64,000 nt of DNA from Diplonema papillatum (GCA_030068145.1 JAPJBO010000195.1:1-64000), one strand, 5' to 3'; counted from the first letter of the stretch, positions 1 to 10,550 are shown. The notes: generated from the letters alone by a model not told the origin. Numbers and translations are program-made.

Positions 1-890
1 GAACCGCGGAGCGGCACACCGCGCGTGTATGGGTCCGCCAACTGCTCCGCCGACGGGACCCACTGCGGACGCAGGGTAATTCGTCTACGTTCAGCAATGC
101 GCAGTATCCGGGAAAGCACACGATTTGCAACGAAAGATGAAGAACTCCCTTTCGCAACCGCGCCAACCACTTCCGCGTTGTCCACGCGGCACGTCGTCGT
201 CCCCGGCGTCCAGCACATCTGCGTCACTCCCTCCGCTAGCGCCCACATCTCCTTCAGGTTGATGTGAGCACTAGAGAGGTCGCACTGCATCGCGTACCGG
301 TGGCGCTTCACTTCGGCTATGAGTTCTTGCATCCTCGGCAGGTCCATCGGTGGCGGCCGATCCATCGCCGCATTGATGGGCCGCGCGTCAACCACGAGGC
401 GAGACGTCTTCCCGTCCTTCTTCGGCGTCGTGAAAGCCCGCATGACGAACAGCGGGGGGACCTGTGCGTCGTCCGCGACCCCGAAGGCCTTCATCGAGTT
501 CCGGTGCCGCTCCATGTCGCGCGACACCGCCTCGAACCCTGCCTCGCACCCGGCTTTCAGCCTACTTTCGAACGCCCCGACGTCCTCCAACATCGGCAAC
601 ACCTCACGGAACCTCCCGACCACGTCCATCCGACCGAGAGCCCGGAGGTCGACACGGTTTCGTGTGACATCTGCAAGGGGAAGACCGCTCGCCGCCCTAG
701 CGGCCGGCACCTTACAGCCTGGCAGCGAGGCCGTCGACGAGTACACCGACGACTCCGACGGCGCCGGCTCGTCGTCGTACCACGCCTCGACCCCACCCGC
801 CAACCACCGCCGTATCCCCGCCCTCAAGCGCGCCGCCTCACGCCTCAGCGAGACCTGGTGGCCAGCTCCGTCGACATAGGAACGACTCCC
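1..890 (-). pseudogene. DIRS-like reverse transcriptase / RNase H, partial, RT core deleted
   Basis: This reading frame is open from about 1724 leftwards to the window edge, so its end is not seen. RT finger motifs are clear (FTTPKKDGK, RLVVDARPIN), followed by motif A (QCDLSSA, catalytic Asp near 282-280). The next residues are already RNase H (HINLKEMWAL with Glu at 251-249; VDN with Asp at 182-180; then WVPSAEQLADPYTRG near 50-10). The whole YxDD palm and thumb are absent, so an internal deletion near 264-270 fused RT motif A to RNase H. In intact relatives this protein copies the element RNA and removes the template. The 5' part of the frame overlaps the end of the recombinase frame, as in DIRS elements. 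It cannot be an active RT. The family assignment rests on motifs and gene order. Confidence 0.8.
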
Positions 891-1724
891 AACGCGGCCG
901 GGAGCTCCGCAAGGGGAAGGTACCGCACCAAGTCCTTCAGAGACGCGTGGCGTGAGATCTTCAGGATCTCCAACGGCGAGAACCCACGTCGGAGCAAGTG
1001 CGTCAGCGCGCCACGTCGCACCGAGTGCGCGCTGTACGCCTCCTTTACGCGTCTCATTGCCCGAATGATCCGCCCCACCTTCACGTCTCCAAACATCGGG
1101 GATCCCACAGACGTCACCACGCGCAAGCGTTGCAGCGCTGCCTTGTAGGGCTCCGGGACCACGAGCGCCACCGCCGAGCTCGCGTGGAACGGGTCGCTTT
1201 TTGACCCAGCGAACCAGACCACAAAGTGCGTCCCGCTCGGCTCCGGCAGCACCATCTGGGGCGTCAGCGTATCGACATGCCGAGCACCACATCACGACGA
1301 GTAACAGCTGTACCTTCTCGTCCGCCTCCGCCTCCACCGCCGCCCAAAAGTCCCCTGCCGTAATCGGCACTGCTTCTCTGGTGGGCCTCCTCGCGCCCAT
1401 CTTCCCGAGGGCCCGCCGCAGGTCGACAATCAGCACGTCGCTCGCCACCTCGACGCCCACCCTGCGCAACGCCGACACCGCCGTGTTGGTGTAGTTGAGC
1501 AGAGTGGAGGGAAGGAGACCGCGATCCATCTGGGCGGCGACGTACAGCACAACCGTGGTCGCCCACGACGGCGGCTGACCGCACGCGTTGCGATACGCCG
1601 CGAGCTGCGCGTAGACGCTGCCCATGCGGTCCCAGTACCCCCCCGACAGCGCCCGCGCCAGGATGCCCCTCGCCGTCTCCACGTGCCGCACGTCCGGGTG
1701 CACAACAAACCGCGGCCTCACCAT
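845..1724 (-). pseudogene. Tyrosine recombinase of DIRS-like retroelement, one frame break
   Basis: The start ATG (1724-1722) overlaps the Gag TGA as TGATG, suggesting termination-reinitiation. The N-terminal half (MVRPRFVVHPDVRHVETARG...) reads in one frame to about 1300. The C-terminal catalytic half (1300-845) is one base out of phase. The second half has the recombinase signature: Arg in ARHVDTL, HSVRR (H-x-x-R), ISRHAS (second His), and VRYL with the nucleophilic Tyr. In DIRS-like elements this enzyme inserts a circular DNA copy. The shift near 1295-1310 has no slippery heptamer, so an indel (or sequencing error) is more likely than programmed frameshifting. Crypton elements also use tyrosine recombinases, but the adjoining RT and Gag argue for DIRS/Ngaro/PAT. 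Confidence 0.8.
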
Positions 1725-2726
1725 CAACGCCTCGATGGGCACCGCTGCATGAAGTGTCCCGGCTCTCCGCAGCGAAAGCAGCGCAGACCCCCGAGCTCCG
1801 CTCCTCGCCCTCCGTAGCTGCGCGTCCCACCACCGGCCGCCCACCGGCCGGCCGCGCTCCGGCTGCTGGCGGCTGGCACCGACGCCGCCGCCTGCATCGC
1901 CGAGCGCATGAACGCCGGCACGTCCTCCCGGTCCCCCTCCGCGCCGGTGCCCTCGCTCAGTAGCAGCGGCCCCAACATCGCGTCCGAGAACGCAGCAGCG
2001 CGCCCCCAGCCTTTCTGCACCGCGAGCTGGTGCGTCGTCAGCCGCGCCGCCACCGCCTCGGCGCACGACAGGGCGGCGGGCGTCCGCGTCTCCTTTAACA
2101 AGTCCGCCATCCTGTCTGCCAGCAGTGCGAGGAACGCCACTTCCCTCTCCTGCGCCCCGCCTCCGACGCCAGCTTCGCGCAGCAATCGTCTCCACTGCGC
2201 CTTCACCTCCCCCGGCGCGAAGCGGTGCCACGACCCGGGGTCGCGGACGTCTGCGCGAAAACCCCCCTGCGCCTCGGCCCGCACACCCGCCTCCTCACTC
2301 GGTCTCTCCCGGAAGGGCGACGGAGAACCTTCACCGGTCCTCCTGGTCCTCGTCCTCGTCAGGGTCCGCCTCCGCCTCGACCCAACATCCCTTCGCGACG
2401 AGCGCCTCCTGCGTGATGTGGTTGGGCGGCAAATGCGCAATCAGCCAGTGCAGCTGCCACGCAACGAGGGCGCTCGGCGTCACAACGCCCATCCGACGCT
2501 CCACTGCGGCGCGCGCCGTCAACAACGGGTCCCCTGCCTCCGCCAGCGTCTCTCGGACACGCCTGACAGCTCGATCGTCGCGACTGAATCCCGCCGGTTC
2601 CGTCCCGAGCCTGTGCTCCTCCGTCCACCCGGTACGCAGCAACACCTCCGTCGCCTTCCTTCGTCCACGTAGTCGGCATCCTCCTATCCCCTTTTTCGGC
2701 CTGTGAGCTGAGCAGCGGTTTGTCAC
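1724..2726 (-). pseudogene. Gag-like protein with CCHC zinc knuckle, two overlapping frames
   Basis: Two overlapping minus-strand frames make up a Gag-like region. The distal frame (2440-1724, 238 residues) ends in a clear zinc knuckle, CFRCGEPGHFMQRC, nine residues before its stop. The proximal frame (2726-2331) contains LVAWQLHWLIAHLPPNH and an acidic tail (ADPDEDEDQEDR), and ends inside the first frame. A one-base shift around 2335-2400 would join them. Gag packages the element RNA; the CCHC knuckle binds nucleic acid. It lies directly upstream of the recombinase, the expected DIRS order. Only the knuckle is diagnostic; the rest is low-complexity and Arg/Ala-rich. Confidence 0.65.
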
Positions 2727-2975
2727 GCCTTAGCAGTCCCAGGGCCCGGTCCCACCCTCCTGTCATTTTTTCGTGTTCTCGTTGTCATCGCTATCGCGCT
2801 GACTTTCCGAGAGAACACATAAAACAAGTCAAAGGGTGCGGGCCTCCACCGTCAGGTGGCAGGCTAGTTTCGGGGTGGCTCCCTGGGAGGGACAGGGCGG
2901 GGTTGTCACGCCTTAGCAGTCCCAGGGCCTCTCCCACCTATATGTGTTCTCGCTGTCATCGCTACCGCGCTGACA
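2724..2975. repeat. Pair of direct repeats beside the Gag region
   Basis: The sequence TCACGCCTTAGCAGTCCCAG followed by a pyrimidine-rich stretch and a CATCGCTAYCGCGCTGA block occurs at 2724-2800 and again at 2907-2975. A third, shorter copy is at 31949-31975, and a diverged one (TCACGCCTTCGCAGTCCCAG) lies at 35576 inside the 2.4-kb TIR element. In the 35.6-kb copy the sequence continues into text resembling 3080-3130. It could be a retroelement terminal region or coding remnant; I cannot tell which. Confidence 0.6.
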
Positions 2976-2980
2976 ATTCC

Positions 2981-2983
<3 letters not shown>

Positions 2984-3071
<88 letters not shown>
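2984..3071. repeat. (GA)n microsatellite
   Basis: An almost pure GA dinucleotide run of about 85 bases, interrupted once by AAAG near its start. It follows the second direct repeat. Long open frames across it on either strand are artefacts of the repeat. Confidence 0.97.
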
Positions 3072-3462
3072 GAGTTAGAGTGCAGGGACCATCTCTCCGG
3101 GGAGTTTCCGGTCTCCTCACTCCTCTTCGTGCTGCTACGGCGGGCGTAAGTCGCTCCGGAGGCGCGCTGCAGGTTGCGGCTCTGCTACAGTGAGTGGCGG
3201 CACCGGAGTTGGTGCTGCAGCGGGCGCTCTGGCCGGCGGGTGAGCTCGTCTCGCGGGGGATCGCCGCCTTGTAACACTGCGGGCCCTCTTCTTTCTCGCG
3301 ACTGCGCGGCCTACGGAACATCGTAGAAGAAAAGGTGAACACATCATGGCTACTGACAAGAACAAACGAAGGGGAAGCATGGCTGGATTGGCCATGCGGG
3401 CCGCTGGGACGAACTCGTGAGTAGGCGGTTCTGGGCGTTCGAGGGGAGTTTGCAAGACAACG

Positions 3463-3627
3463 CACTTGGGGTGGACAGTGTGCCCAACACCGCACTGGTC
3501 CCGTCTGCGCCGTGTTTCGGTCCTGTAAGCCACGGACGCCATCACCAGCGCAGAACCTGAGTGTCTGCTGAGTCTGGCTTTTCAGGCGGCTGTTCGTGGC
3601 TCGTCACAGCCAGGACCCACCCGTGCT
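3463..3627 (+). repeat. Dispersed repeat family C, partial copy
   Basis: Contains the shared core CAACACCGCACTGGTCCCGT ... CCGTGTTTCGGTCCT ... AAGCCACGGAC ... CCTGAGTGTCTG ... GCTGTTCGTRGCTCGTCACAG. Other copies are at 12320-12625 (longest), 16926-17037 (5' part) and 42048-42360 (inside a TIR element). No open frame is conserved across copies and no terminal structure was identified. Confidence 0.85.
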
Positions 3628-3756
3628 AAAGGAGGGGTCGAATGATAACAGTTATTCGACACGTCTGGATATCTGAAAACACTACCACTATTTGATTAGC
3701 ATTCGACCAATCGAATAATAACGCAGGGGTGTTATTATTCGACCCCCCCTCCTTTA
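3626..3756. mobile_element. Small TIR element (MITE-like), about 130 bp
   Basis: Inverted ends TAAAGGAGGGG-TCGAAT at 3627 and ATTCGACCCCCCC-TCCTTTA at about 3738-3756. The interior holds a second, palindromic TTATTCG/CGAATAA pair. A related right half, ending TTATTACTCGACCC, lies at 51075-51209. There is no coding capacity; target duplication is unclear. Confidence 0.6.
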
Positions 3757-3768
3757 ATAACACAGGTG

Positions 3769-4640
3769 CACCATAACCCCCCCAGTTGACCGTCACGTTT
3801 CTGGACCAGGAGCGGCCTTTTTCTTTTTCTTTTTCTTCTCTTCGTTTTCTCTAATCAAACGAAAAACGTTGGGGGAAATAAGAAGCTCGTCACCGCATAT
3901 CGCAGCAGTCTCGCTTGCGGCCTGGATCCAGCTCTGCACAACAACGATCAGGCACTACGTGCAACGAAAACCAATCACTCTTCCCATCATCATCAGCATT
4001 AAATTTGTATCAGCCGCGGCGGGACTCTTGTTCGTTTTTCCCCCAACACGACACCAAGTGTCAAAAAATTGCCCCGCCCAGAAGCGTATGATCCCTGCAG
4101 AGTTCCCTAAACGGAGGTTCTTTGGACTGGTCTTCTGCTTTTTCTTTTTTTTCTATTCTTTTTTTTTTTTTTTTTTTCCTGTTGACAACTTGTGTCAGAC
4201 TAGCCCACCCGGGGGTGGTTGATTCCTTCGGGCAGGGTCTCCCCCGTCCAGCGTTTGCTTGGGTCCACGGTGATGATCGCCCTTCGGCTCTTTATTTCCT
4301 ATTTCGCTCTCTTTGTCATTTTCATTTTATTGATCTGCGTCCTCCCTCACTCTTAGCGTCCTAACCGGTCCCTTCTTTTTTTTTTTTTTTTCAGAAAGCA
4401 AGTTTTCGCAGTAACAATGAATTTGTGAACTCGAAAAGAAAACGCAAGGCTGCGTTCGGGAGGAGGTAAGCCTAACGATCATGATCACTCACACCCCCGG
4501 CACGTACGAACGGACAAACGGCATCTATGCAGACTGACGTGCTCGCCTCCCTCTCTGAGGCCGAGTGGGGTCATTGTCGAACTGTCATACCGGAGGATCT
4601 CGACGAAGCCGAAGGCAAACATATAATTGATAAGATGCCA
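3769..4640. other. Intergenic, repeat fragments only
   Basis: No convincing gene. 3785-3830 is the 3' end of dispersed family B (GACCGTCACGTTTCTGGACC then GAGCGGCC and a T run). 4148-4179 is a T-rich run. 4180-4262 is a degenerate copy of dispersed family D (GTCAGACTAGCC...), better preserved at 13700, 19230 and 44940. The rest is unique low-complexity DNA. Confidence 0.6.
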
Positions 4641-4649
4641 AACCTCCCC

Positions 4650-4760
4650 CCCCAGTGCTGATGCTAAGGCCTCTGAACTCGGCATCGGTGTCAGAAATGG
4701 CGCCGTGATGGCAGAGTGAACTGCGCAACCCGGGTTCGAACCCGGCCGAGGACACTTTTC
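4650..4760 (+). repeat. End of a type-b TIR element with RNA polymerase III-like boxes
   Basis: AGTGCTGATGCTAAGGC at 4653 begins a block (to about 4695) matching the ends of TIR elements at 58129 (direct) and 32865 (inverted). It is followed by TGGCAGAGTGA (A-box-like, near 4709) and a perfect 16-bp palindrome containing GGTTCGAACCC (B-box-like, 4732-4742). The boxes are far too close for a tRNA. No opposite end was found. Confidence 0.5.
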
Positions 4761-4799
4761 CGGTCGAAAACGGTTTGCGGGGTCTAACATGCCCGAGAT

Positions 4800-5066
4800 T
4801 TGCGTTTTTCTGCAGAGTTCCTCAATACCTCGTGGTTTTCGGGTTATGCAAAGGGGAGGGAGTCGTTGTTATCGGTGCGGTTTTGAGGGAAAAGGGAGAG
4901 AGGGGGTTCTGGCATTGTATCACCGTATTCGCAACGCGCGACACACGCACAGCCCGACGGCCGGCACCTCAAAAAGGTGTGGCTCTTGCGGATACTCAGC
5001 AGCTACATCTTCTTCTATTCCGGTCATCCGGGGATACATTCATTTTTTTTTCTGTCGCCCGCGTGC

Positions 5067-5097
<31 letters not shown>

Positions 5098-6590
5098 ACT
5101 CCAGGCTGTTAGCTTCATTGTGCCTCAGTTTTCCAAATTCCGTCTCAATAGCCAATTTGCTTTTCCCGCTCTGAAACCGAGAAGCCTTTGTTTGGGCCAC
5201 CCGAACCTTCCGAAAGGGGGGGTCCGGGGGGCACCGCCCCCCGACAAACGGTACGGTACATTCAGGTGGAGAAAGAGTTCGTACTTCTCAGTACGTTTGT
5301 CGCGTTAAACATACGACCAACGTACTGGTGGCACTGTTTGCCACCTGTGTGACCCTCGCCCGCTCCCCGGGTGCACATTCCTGAAGAATGAACAACAGCC
5401 CATTTCAAATTCATCCACAACTCAGATACTGTGTGCTGGTAAATCATTGGCACGAGTAGATGCAGACCGGAGATCACACGAACAAGGCACTTGTGTCAAC
5501 TCGGAAAGAATTTGTCACGAACTCTGGGCTGCTTCTGAGCCTTGACTCTCTCACTCGGCTCAGCTCCCGCGGCAGCCCCACTTCTGCCAGCCAGCCCACC
5601 ATGCCCAGCGGCGACCCACCGATGCCCAGCCGCCCAGCCCTTGATCGCCAGCCAGCTTCCTGGCACAGCTGGCCTAACCCACGCCTCCACCGGACCCCCA
5701 CGACTTTTTTCATCGAAGGTCGTTTTTTGCACTTTTATTTTTTGAGCCGCCGGGATTTCCAAATTCCGTCAGCTGACGGAATTTGGAATGGGAAGCTAAT
5801 GCCCTGATCCACCCATTCTACTCAGGGTATTAGCGTGACCCTCAAAACCGTGTACAACCTGAAAATTATGTGAGGGACAGCCATTTTCTAGAGTGCAAGT
5901 TTCTGGTGGGGAAGCTATGTTGGGCACTTTTTGTCTCGAAGAAATGTGAAAAACGGGGGTTCGGCTAGGAGCTCTTCAGTTTGCGCGGAAGACAAGCCGC
6001 TGTTCGCTGTTGCACCGTGCCCATCCGGTGCAGTGGGTTGGACCCCGGCTGACTGCACCAGGGGCGCTTCACCGAGGACCCTCGTGTTTCAGATCGCGTC
6101 CTTCCCGTCTTGTATAAGAACGGGTTTGGCTTATTATTGATGACTCAGGCCCCGCGCAGCGGCAAATTTCTTTTGGGTATGTTTCTTGGTGACGTGTCCC
6201 CCCCCCTGATGAAGACTTTAGCTAGGCCCCACCAGCAGCTTCTGGACCCAGTTTGATCCATACACCACGGGGCTGGCCCCCAGGGTTCCTCCGAAAAAAA
6301 AACGCATATTTCTCTTGGATTTTCCATTTTCCAAGGTGGATTAGAGGATGTGACACCAGTTTTCTCCCCAGATTTCTTTTTGGTCATCAACAGCAGCCCG
6401 TGCCGGGCTCCCTTTTTTCCGTTTTTGTGTTACCGTCGATCCCTTTTTTTGATTTTTTTTTTTTTTTTTTCCAAATGTGAGGATTTGCCTCACAATTAAA
6501 ACTGACGCTAACCCTATGACTCTACTCCCTCAAAAGGTTCTCCGGTCAAGATATGAGACGATGCTGAAAGGGAGAGGTGGGGTTCCCGAT
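4800..6590. other. Intergenic DNA with T runs and one perfect palindrome
   Basis: No frame here looks like a gene. Contents: a long T run at 5069-5093; a G/C-rich hairpin (GGGGGTCC.GGGGGGCACCGCCCCCC) near 5216-5242; a perfect 32-bp palindrome at 5757-5788; a T run at 6450-6470. The open frames around 5460-5800 and 6150-6390 lack coding character. Confidence 0.5.
5757..5788. repeat. Perfect 32-bp palindrome
   Basis: TTCCAAATTCCGTCAG followed directly by its exact reverse complement, with no spacer. A half-related string, CCAAATTCCGTCTCAATAG, lies 620 bp upstream at 5133. It does not sit beside an open frame; it could be a cruciform, a binding site or a fused pair of inverted ends. Confidence 0.97.
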
Positions 6591-6866
6591 CGTACACGGT
6601 GCACTAGTCACTTGAAAAGCAGCGGGATTAATAGTCCCAGCGGAAGCGCGGACGTGACGACGAGCAAGCACGGTGGGAGCGCCCGCAGCAAGCCGAAGCC
6701 GCAGCAGCCGCCTCTGAACGAGAAGCGCACCCCAAAAGTGGACAGCCTACAAACCCAACCGAAGCGGAGCCGCAAAGACGAGCAGGCTAAGACAGGGAAC
6801 ATAGAGGAGTCGAGATCTCGGCCACGGAACCAACCTGCGCGGAAGAAAAGGAAGTGCGCCGAATAA
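6562..6866 (+). CDS. Short basic ORF, unrecognised
   Basis: An open frame starting at ATG 6562 that encodes a Lys/Arg/Ser/Pro-rich low-complexity protein ending ARKKRKCAE, which resembles a nuclear-localisation string. It has no recognisable domain. It begins beside an ACACGGTGCACTAGTCA string (6594), the end motif of the CTAGT-rich TIR elements, so it may be element-internal. It could equally be chance. Confidence 0.25.
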
Positions 6867-7330
6867 TCTGGTGATTCCTCGTCATCAAACTGCACCTCGG
6901 ACGTGAAGCGCGCTCCGGAGACAAACAGTACGCAGGGAAAGAAGCGACTGAAGCATGGCACGACGCGTGCAAAGAGGTAGTCTGTAGCGGCTTGTGCAGT
7001 CTAACGTCACAGATTGTTGCTGCACAACAAGTTCAAACTAGCCATATTACTGCTGAAAAGTGCGTACTGACTTGACGTGACTAGTCATGTTCCTACTGTA
7101 GAGTGCTTCCTTTTCAGAGTAACAATATATTATTATGACTAGTCGTTCTTACTAGTGGACAACTGCAGTTTGTGAAGGAATTCCTTTATAAGGCACACTT
7201 TTTCTTCCCACAAAAGTGGACGCATTCACTTGTAAGAATGACTACTGCAGTAGTCATTCTTACTACTGACTGTAGTCATATGACTAGTAAGATCAGTAGT
7301 AAGTGACTAGTGAATGGCATGACTAGAGCA
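6594..7330. repeat. CTAGT-rich element remnant
   Basis: ACACGGTGCACTAGT at 6594 is the same end sequence as the TIR element at 58983-61453. From 7075 to 7326 the sequence is packed with ACTAGT, ACTAC and GACTAGTAAG strings on both strands, as in the inner ends of that element. A matching inverted end (ACTAGTGCACCGTG) is not present here, so this looks like a truncated copy. Confidence 0.45.
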
Positions 7331-8340
7331 ACCCATTCAGTTTTCTCCCTTTCATCGAGCTAAGATTGTAAGCGAGTGGAGCACAAAGCATTCTCGTGTG
7401 GGCTGCAGACATTCTTCTTCTCCAATTTTGCAAGGCGCGTTTATTAATAAAACCCGCTCCTATGCTTGTGTCAGTCACTCTCGTCCACCGCTTCTGCTCT
7501 GCTTGCCGCGCGTCGTATGGTTGGAGTAAAAGGTGAAGCCAGAAAGCTGCTAATCTTGCTGCTGACCACATGAAGCGGTGCGTATATAAAAAAGAAAAGA
7601 ATACCGACGCACTGGGAAAAGACTTCCGTGGCGGTGAAAACCTTCAGCAGCGTAGACTGCAGGAGGGAGATTTCCCAGTGGGAAAAACAAGCGTACTTTC
7701 AAACTTTTAAAAAAATGTGGCGGGCGAGAGAAATGTTCGGTATTTCTTTTTTCCCGGCACCGAAGTCAAGTTTCTTTTACTACCAGACAAACGTGTTCCC
7801 CGCAGGACTTGGGTACTGCTGATTCTTGAAGGGAGCAAGGAGAATTTCTTTTCTAGGGGGTTCCCTCTTGTATCTTCACCCGACGTGTGGACGAACATTG
7901 GGGCTGCAATATTTCATCAACGATTCCACGGATTCCGAGCAAATCTGTGAGGTCAAGCACATCAAGATCATAGACCGAACTATTTCTTTTTCGAGAGCAT
8001 AACTTCGCTTTGGGAGATCCGGGGTTTTAAAGTCTCCGGGTGACCATCGTCGTAAAGGTTCCTCTAGGGTCGTTCCTTTAAGGTATCGTAGCATCCGCGG
8101 CCCCCCCACGCCCCCTTTCCGTTGACGTTTTTTTATGTTTCCTTCCTCCTTTCCAACCTGGTGGCCTTTGGTCGTTCGCCGTCTCGTGCCTCGAAACGGG
8201 CTCGTTTCCCCCCCGCCCCCTCATGTCTTCTTCAGCGTTTATTGTAATTTGTGTGCGGTCGACGAATGACGTCGTTGGTCTGGCAATTTTGCTTGTGTGT
8301 TTCCGAAGACCCCGTGCGGGCGCACGTATTGACGTCGTTC
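7330..8340. other. Intergenic, nothing recognised except one short repeat
   Basis: I see no gene. 8011-8075 is a copy of the 83-bp dispersed repeat (core GGGTTTTAAAGTCTCCGGGT). 7570-7700 holds a repeated CCCAGTGGGAAAA string. Confidence 0.5.
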
Positions 8341-8400
8341 GACCATTTTAGAATCCGGGATTTTAGAGTCTCCGGGTGACCTTCGTCGAATGGGTTATTG
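8011..8400 (+). repeat. Two copies of the 83-bp dispersed repeat
   Basis: Copies at 8011-8075 and 8350-8400 share TCCGGGRTTTTARAGTCTCC followed by GGGTGACCWTCGTCG. Further copies: 10117-10175, 12684-12766, 14178-14256, 17361-17385 (fragment), 34788-34870 (minus), 43961-44023 (minus) and weaker matches near 27450 and 53757. The copy at 34788-34870 shows the true boundaries of the unit. Confidence 0.8.
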
Positions 8401-9185
8401 TCAAGCTTTTTGTTGCACGTAGTTGAGAAGTCCGTTGGGTGCAGTGTTTGTGGTGACGATGGGGTTCCCCATTTTGTTTGTTTAATCGTATCTACAAATC
8501 AATCACCCAGACCTCCCCACCCCCCTGGCGCTACGGCAGCCCGTTCCACAGCGCCCCGGACCCTGTGGCCGGCTAGGCGGGGCCGGCGTGGGTCATTCAG
8601 CATCGGATTTATCAGGCCACAACTAGCTTCAGCGAACGGCAACTTCAAAGGCACATCCAGATCCCTTGTTTCCAACCGGGTCTACACGAGTCCGAATGGA
8701 ACGCGCTGAGGTGCCTTGTTGTTCCGAGGGTTGAAGCCTTGCGGCCGGTTCCTGCGGTTGTCTCCTGATGCAGTACTCTGCACGCGCTTTTATACTTTCT
8801 GCATCTGTTGCCGGATGTTGGATTGGAACGGACCTTTTGTACCCACCAACACCCTCCGGGTGGTAACGCGCAATCAGGGGGTTTGAAACATGATGATTAG
8901 CCACATGCGGGCGAACAGCGCTGTATGGCGAAGTTAATCCAAGTTAATTCGCGGGTATCTGCAAGAGGCCACGGGTGCCCGTCCTGGGTCACTCCCATGT
9001 GTATTCATTCAGCGCCGAGGTGCGCATTTGGAAGATCTCCCCCCTCCCGTCTTCTCTGGGCACATCCTCCCTCTGCTGCCATGTCTGGTGTTTTGCAGGC
9101 GCTTGGGTGGCTGTGTGGTGGGCCAGCAAGAGGCGGCCATCGATGCTGTTCTGTTGCCCTCGCCCTGTGGCGTCGGAGGGATGTG
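8400..9185. other. Intergenic, one unassigned minus-strand frame
   Basis: A minus-strand frame at 8904-8629 (91 residues, VSNPLIARYHPEGVGGYKRS...) has no recognisable domain and may be a relic. Otherwise I see nothing here. Confidence 0.3.
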
Positions 9186-9187
9186 CT

Positions 9188-9515
9188 CTTGTATAAGCAC
9201 CTGCTTTGTAGAAAATACTTGAGGAGGCTGTCAGCTGCAAAAGATCCAAGGAGGTAATGTATGGCTCGTCGAGAAACTACGGGACTCTCACCCTCTGTGG
9301 ATACCCCATTCCAGGAGACTTACCTCGACGCCAGTGGTGTCCCCAAGCAGCTTGCGCCACATTCCGGATATCCGTAGAACACCGGTTCAGGCTTGGGCTC
9401 TGCCCTGTTCACTCGCCGTTACTAGGAGCATTGCTGTTGCTTTCTTTTCCTGCGCTGAGTGGCGGGCGTAAACGTAGCCCTCCTTCGAAGTAAGCACAAG
9501 GCAGCCCCTCGAGTA
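9188..9515 (-). repeat. SINE-like family A, rearranged copy
   Basis: The inverse of the family-A 3' end (TATAAGCACCTGCTTTGTAG) lies at 9193, and the inverse of the 5' end (GAAGTAAGCACAAGGCAGCC...CTCGAGTATTT) at 9486-9520. The middle carries unrelated sequence plus a scrap of the GGCGGGCGTAA core. The copy is interrupted and rearranged. Confidence 0.65.
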
Positions 9516-9519
9516 TTTT

Positions 9520-10550
9520 TCTCTTTCCTGCAGCTGGTACGGTTCCCGTGGAGTGTTTTCTCGCATCCCTCGTCGCCCCCGCCTGGTTGCAGGCGCTTGG
9601 GAGGCTGTGGCCCGGGACGTGTGTTGGACATTTGCAGGAAGTTCTTGGGTTTCTTACCGATCGTTGCAGCTGTTGCACTGTGGTGGCCCCGCATCACAGG
9701 CGGTTCTCTGGGAAAAGTCTTGGTTGGGTCATACACACGCGTTTTGGACGCATCGAGGCCGCTTTGGAAGCGGTTGACTTGAGCAACTGACGGGGCTTGT
9801 GTGGCGGAGTGCTGCCTCGTGTAGTAAAGGCTTTCACCAGTGGTTTTACTAGTGAAAATGGGCTCTACGAGGGCCACGAGTAAAACTTACACTGAACAAC
9901 GACGGCGAAGAGAAATAGCCTCGACACATGCCGCAGCACGATAGAAGCAGTGGATGAAATCTGAACCTGTTGGTGAACGCAACTGGTGGGCAAGTCTGCA
10001 TGCATGCACGTTGGGCCCAGCCTCGGCAAAGAAAAGCCAACGGTGCCGTCGTCTCCAACGAAATCCGCATTTGGTTTCATGTCGACGGGTACCGTCCTTC
10101 TCTGTACGGGGAAAGGTCGCCTGAGAATCCGGGGGGTTTAAAGTCTCCGGGTGATCGTCGAAAGAGCTCTCTTTTGCGGTACAAGGAACCTTTTACTCGC
10201 GGGGGTAAGCACCCTTGCGGGGGGAGGTCTCCGTGTGCCTCCATGCGGAAGGACACTGGCCCTTTACTGGGACCTTTTAAGAAGACCGCGGAAGTCGGCT
10301 GAACCGGGACTACCGGAGAAGGTGTGTATGTGCTTGGGTGTTCCAACCTGGTTCGATTGCGGGATATTAAAACCTCGGGGACAAAAGAATGCGTGTTTTT
10401 TCGTGGCAGCGATGCATTGTAAACACGAAAGAGAACGCTGGCAGCGTGTTTGGGAGAAGATTGGCCTAACGATTCATTCACTCACTATCATTCACTAGCA
10501 GGCCAATCCTCCCCCGGCACGTACAAACAAACTCACGCCTATTATGTTTC
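9520..10550. other. Intergenic with an 83-bp repeat copy
   Basis: No gene is evident. 10117-10175 is a copy of the 83-bp repeat. The string GCAGGCGCTTGGG(T/A)GGCTGTG occurs at 9097 and again at 9589, so 8960-9190 and 9440-9680 may be a diverged duplication. Confidence 0.4.

Larger units (their letters stand above)
1..2766 (-). mobile_element. DIRS-like tyrosine-recombinase retroelement, partial
   Basis: On the minus strand the order is Gag (2726-1724), tyrosine recombinase (1724-845) and RT/RNase H (about 890-1). Overlapping ORFs in this order are characteristic of DIRS-clade retroelements, which lack an integrase and have split or inverted terminal repeats. The right boundary is not certain: two direct repeats at 2724-2790 and 2907-2970 lie just beyond Gag and may be terminal-repeat remnants. 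The left end is outside the window. Confidence 0.7.

Noticed and set aside
264-1148. Plus-strand frame of 294 codons
   Set aside because: It is the complement of the recombinase and RT coding sequence, Arg-rich without domains; a GC-rich shadow.
1290-1315. Programmed frameshift site in the recombinase gene
   Set aside because: No slippery heptamer or following structure is evident; an indel is simpler. Left as a question in the findings.
2962-3495. Minus-strand frame with a Ser/Leu run
   Set aside because: The open stretch is the (GA)n microsatellite read as SLSLSL.
4723-4750. tRNA gene suggested by the GGGTTCGAACCC T-arm-like palindrome
   Set aside because: The A-box-like string is only about 13 bp upstream, and there is no acceptor stem, anticodon arm or correct T-loop pairing.
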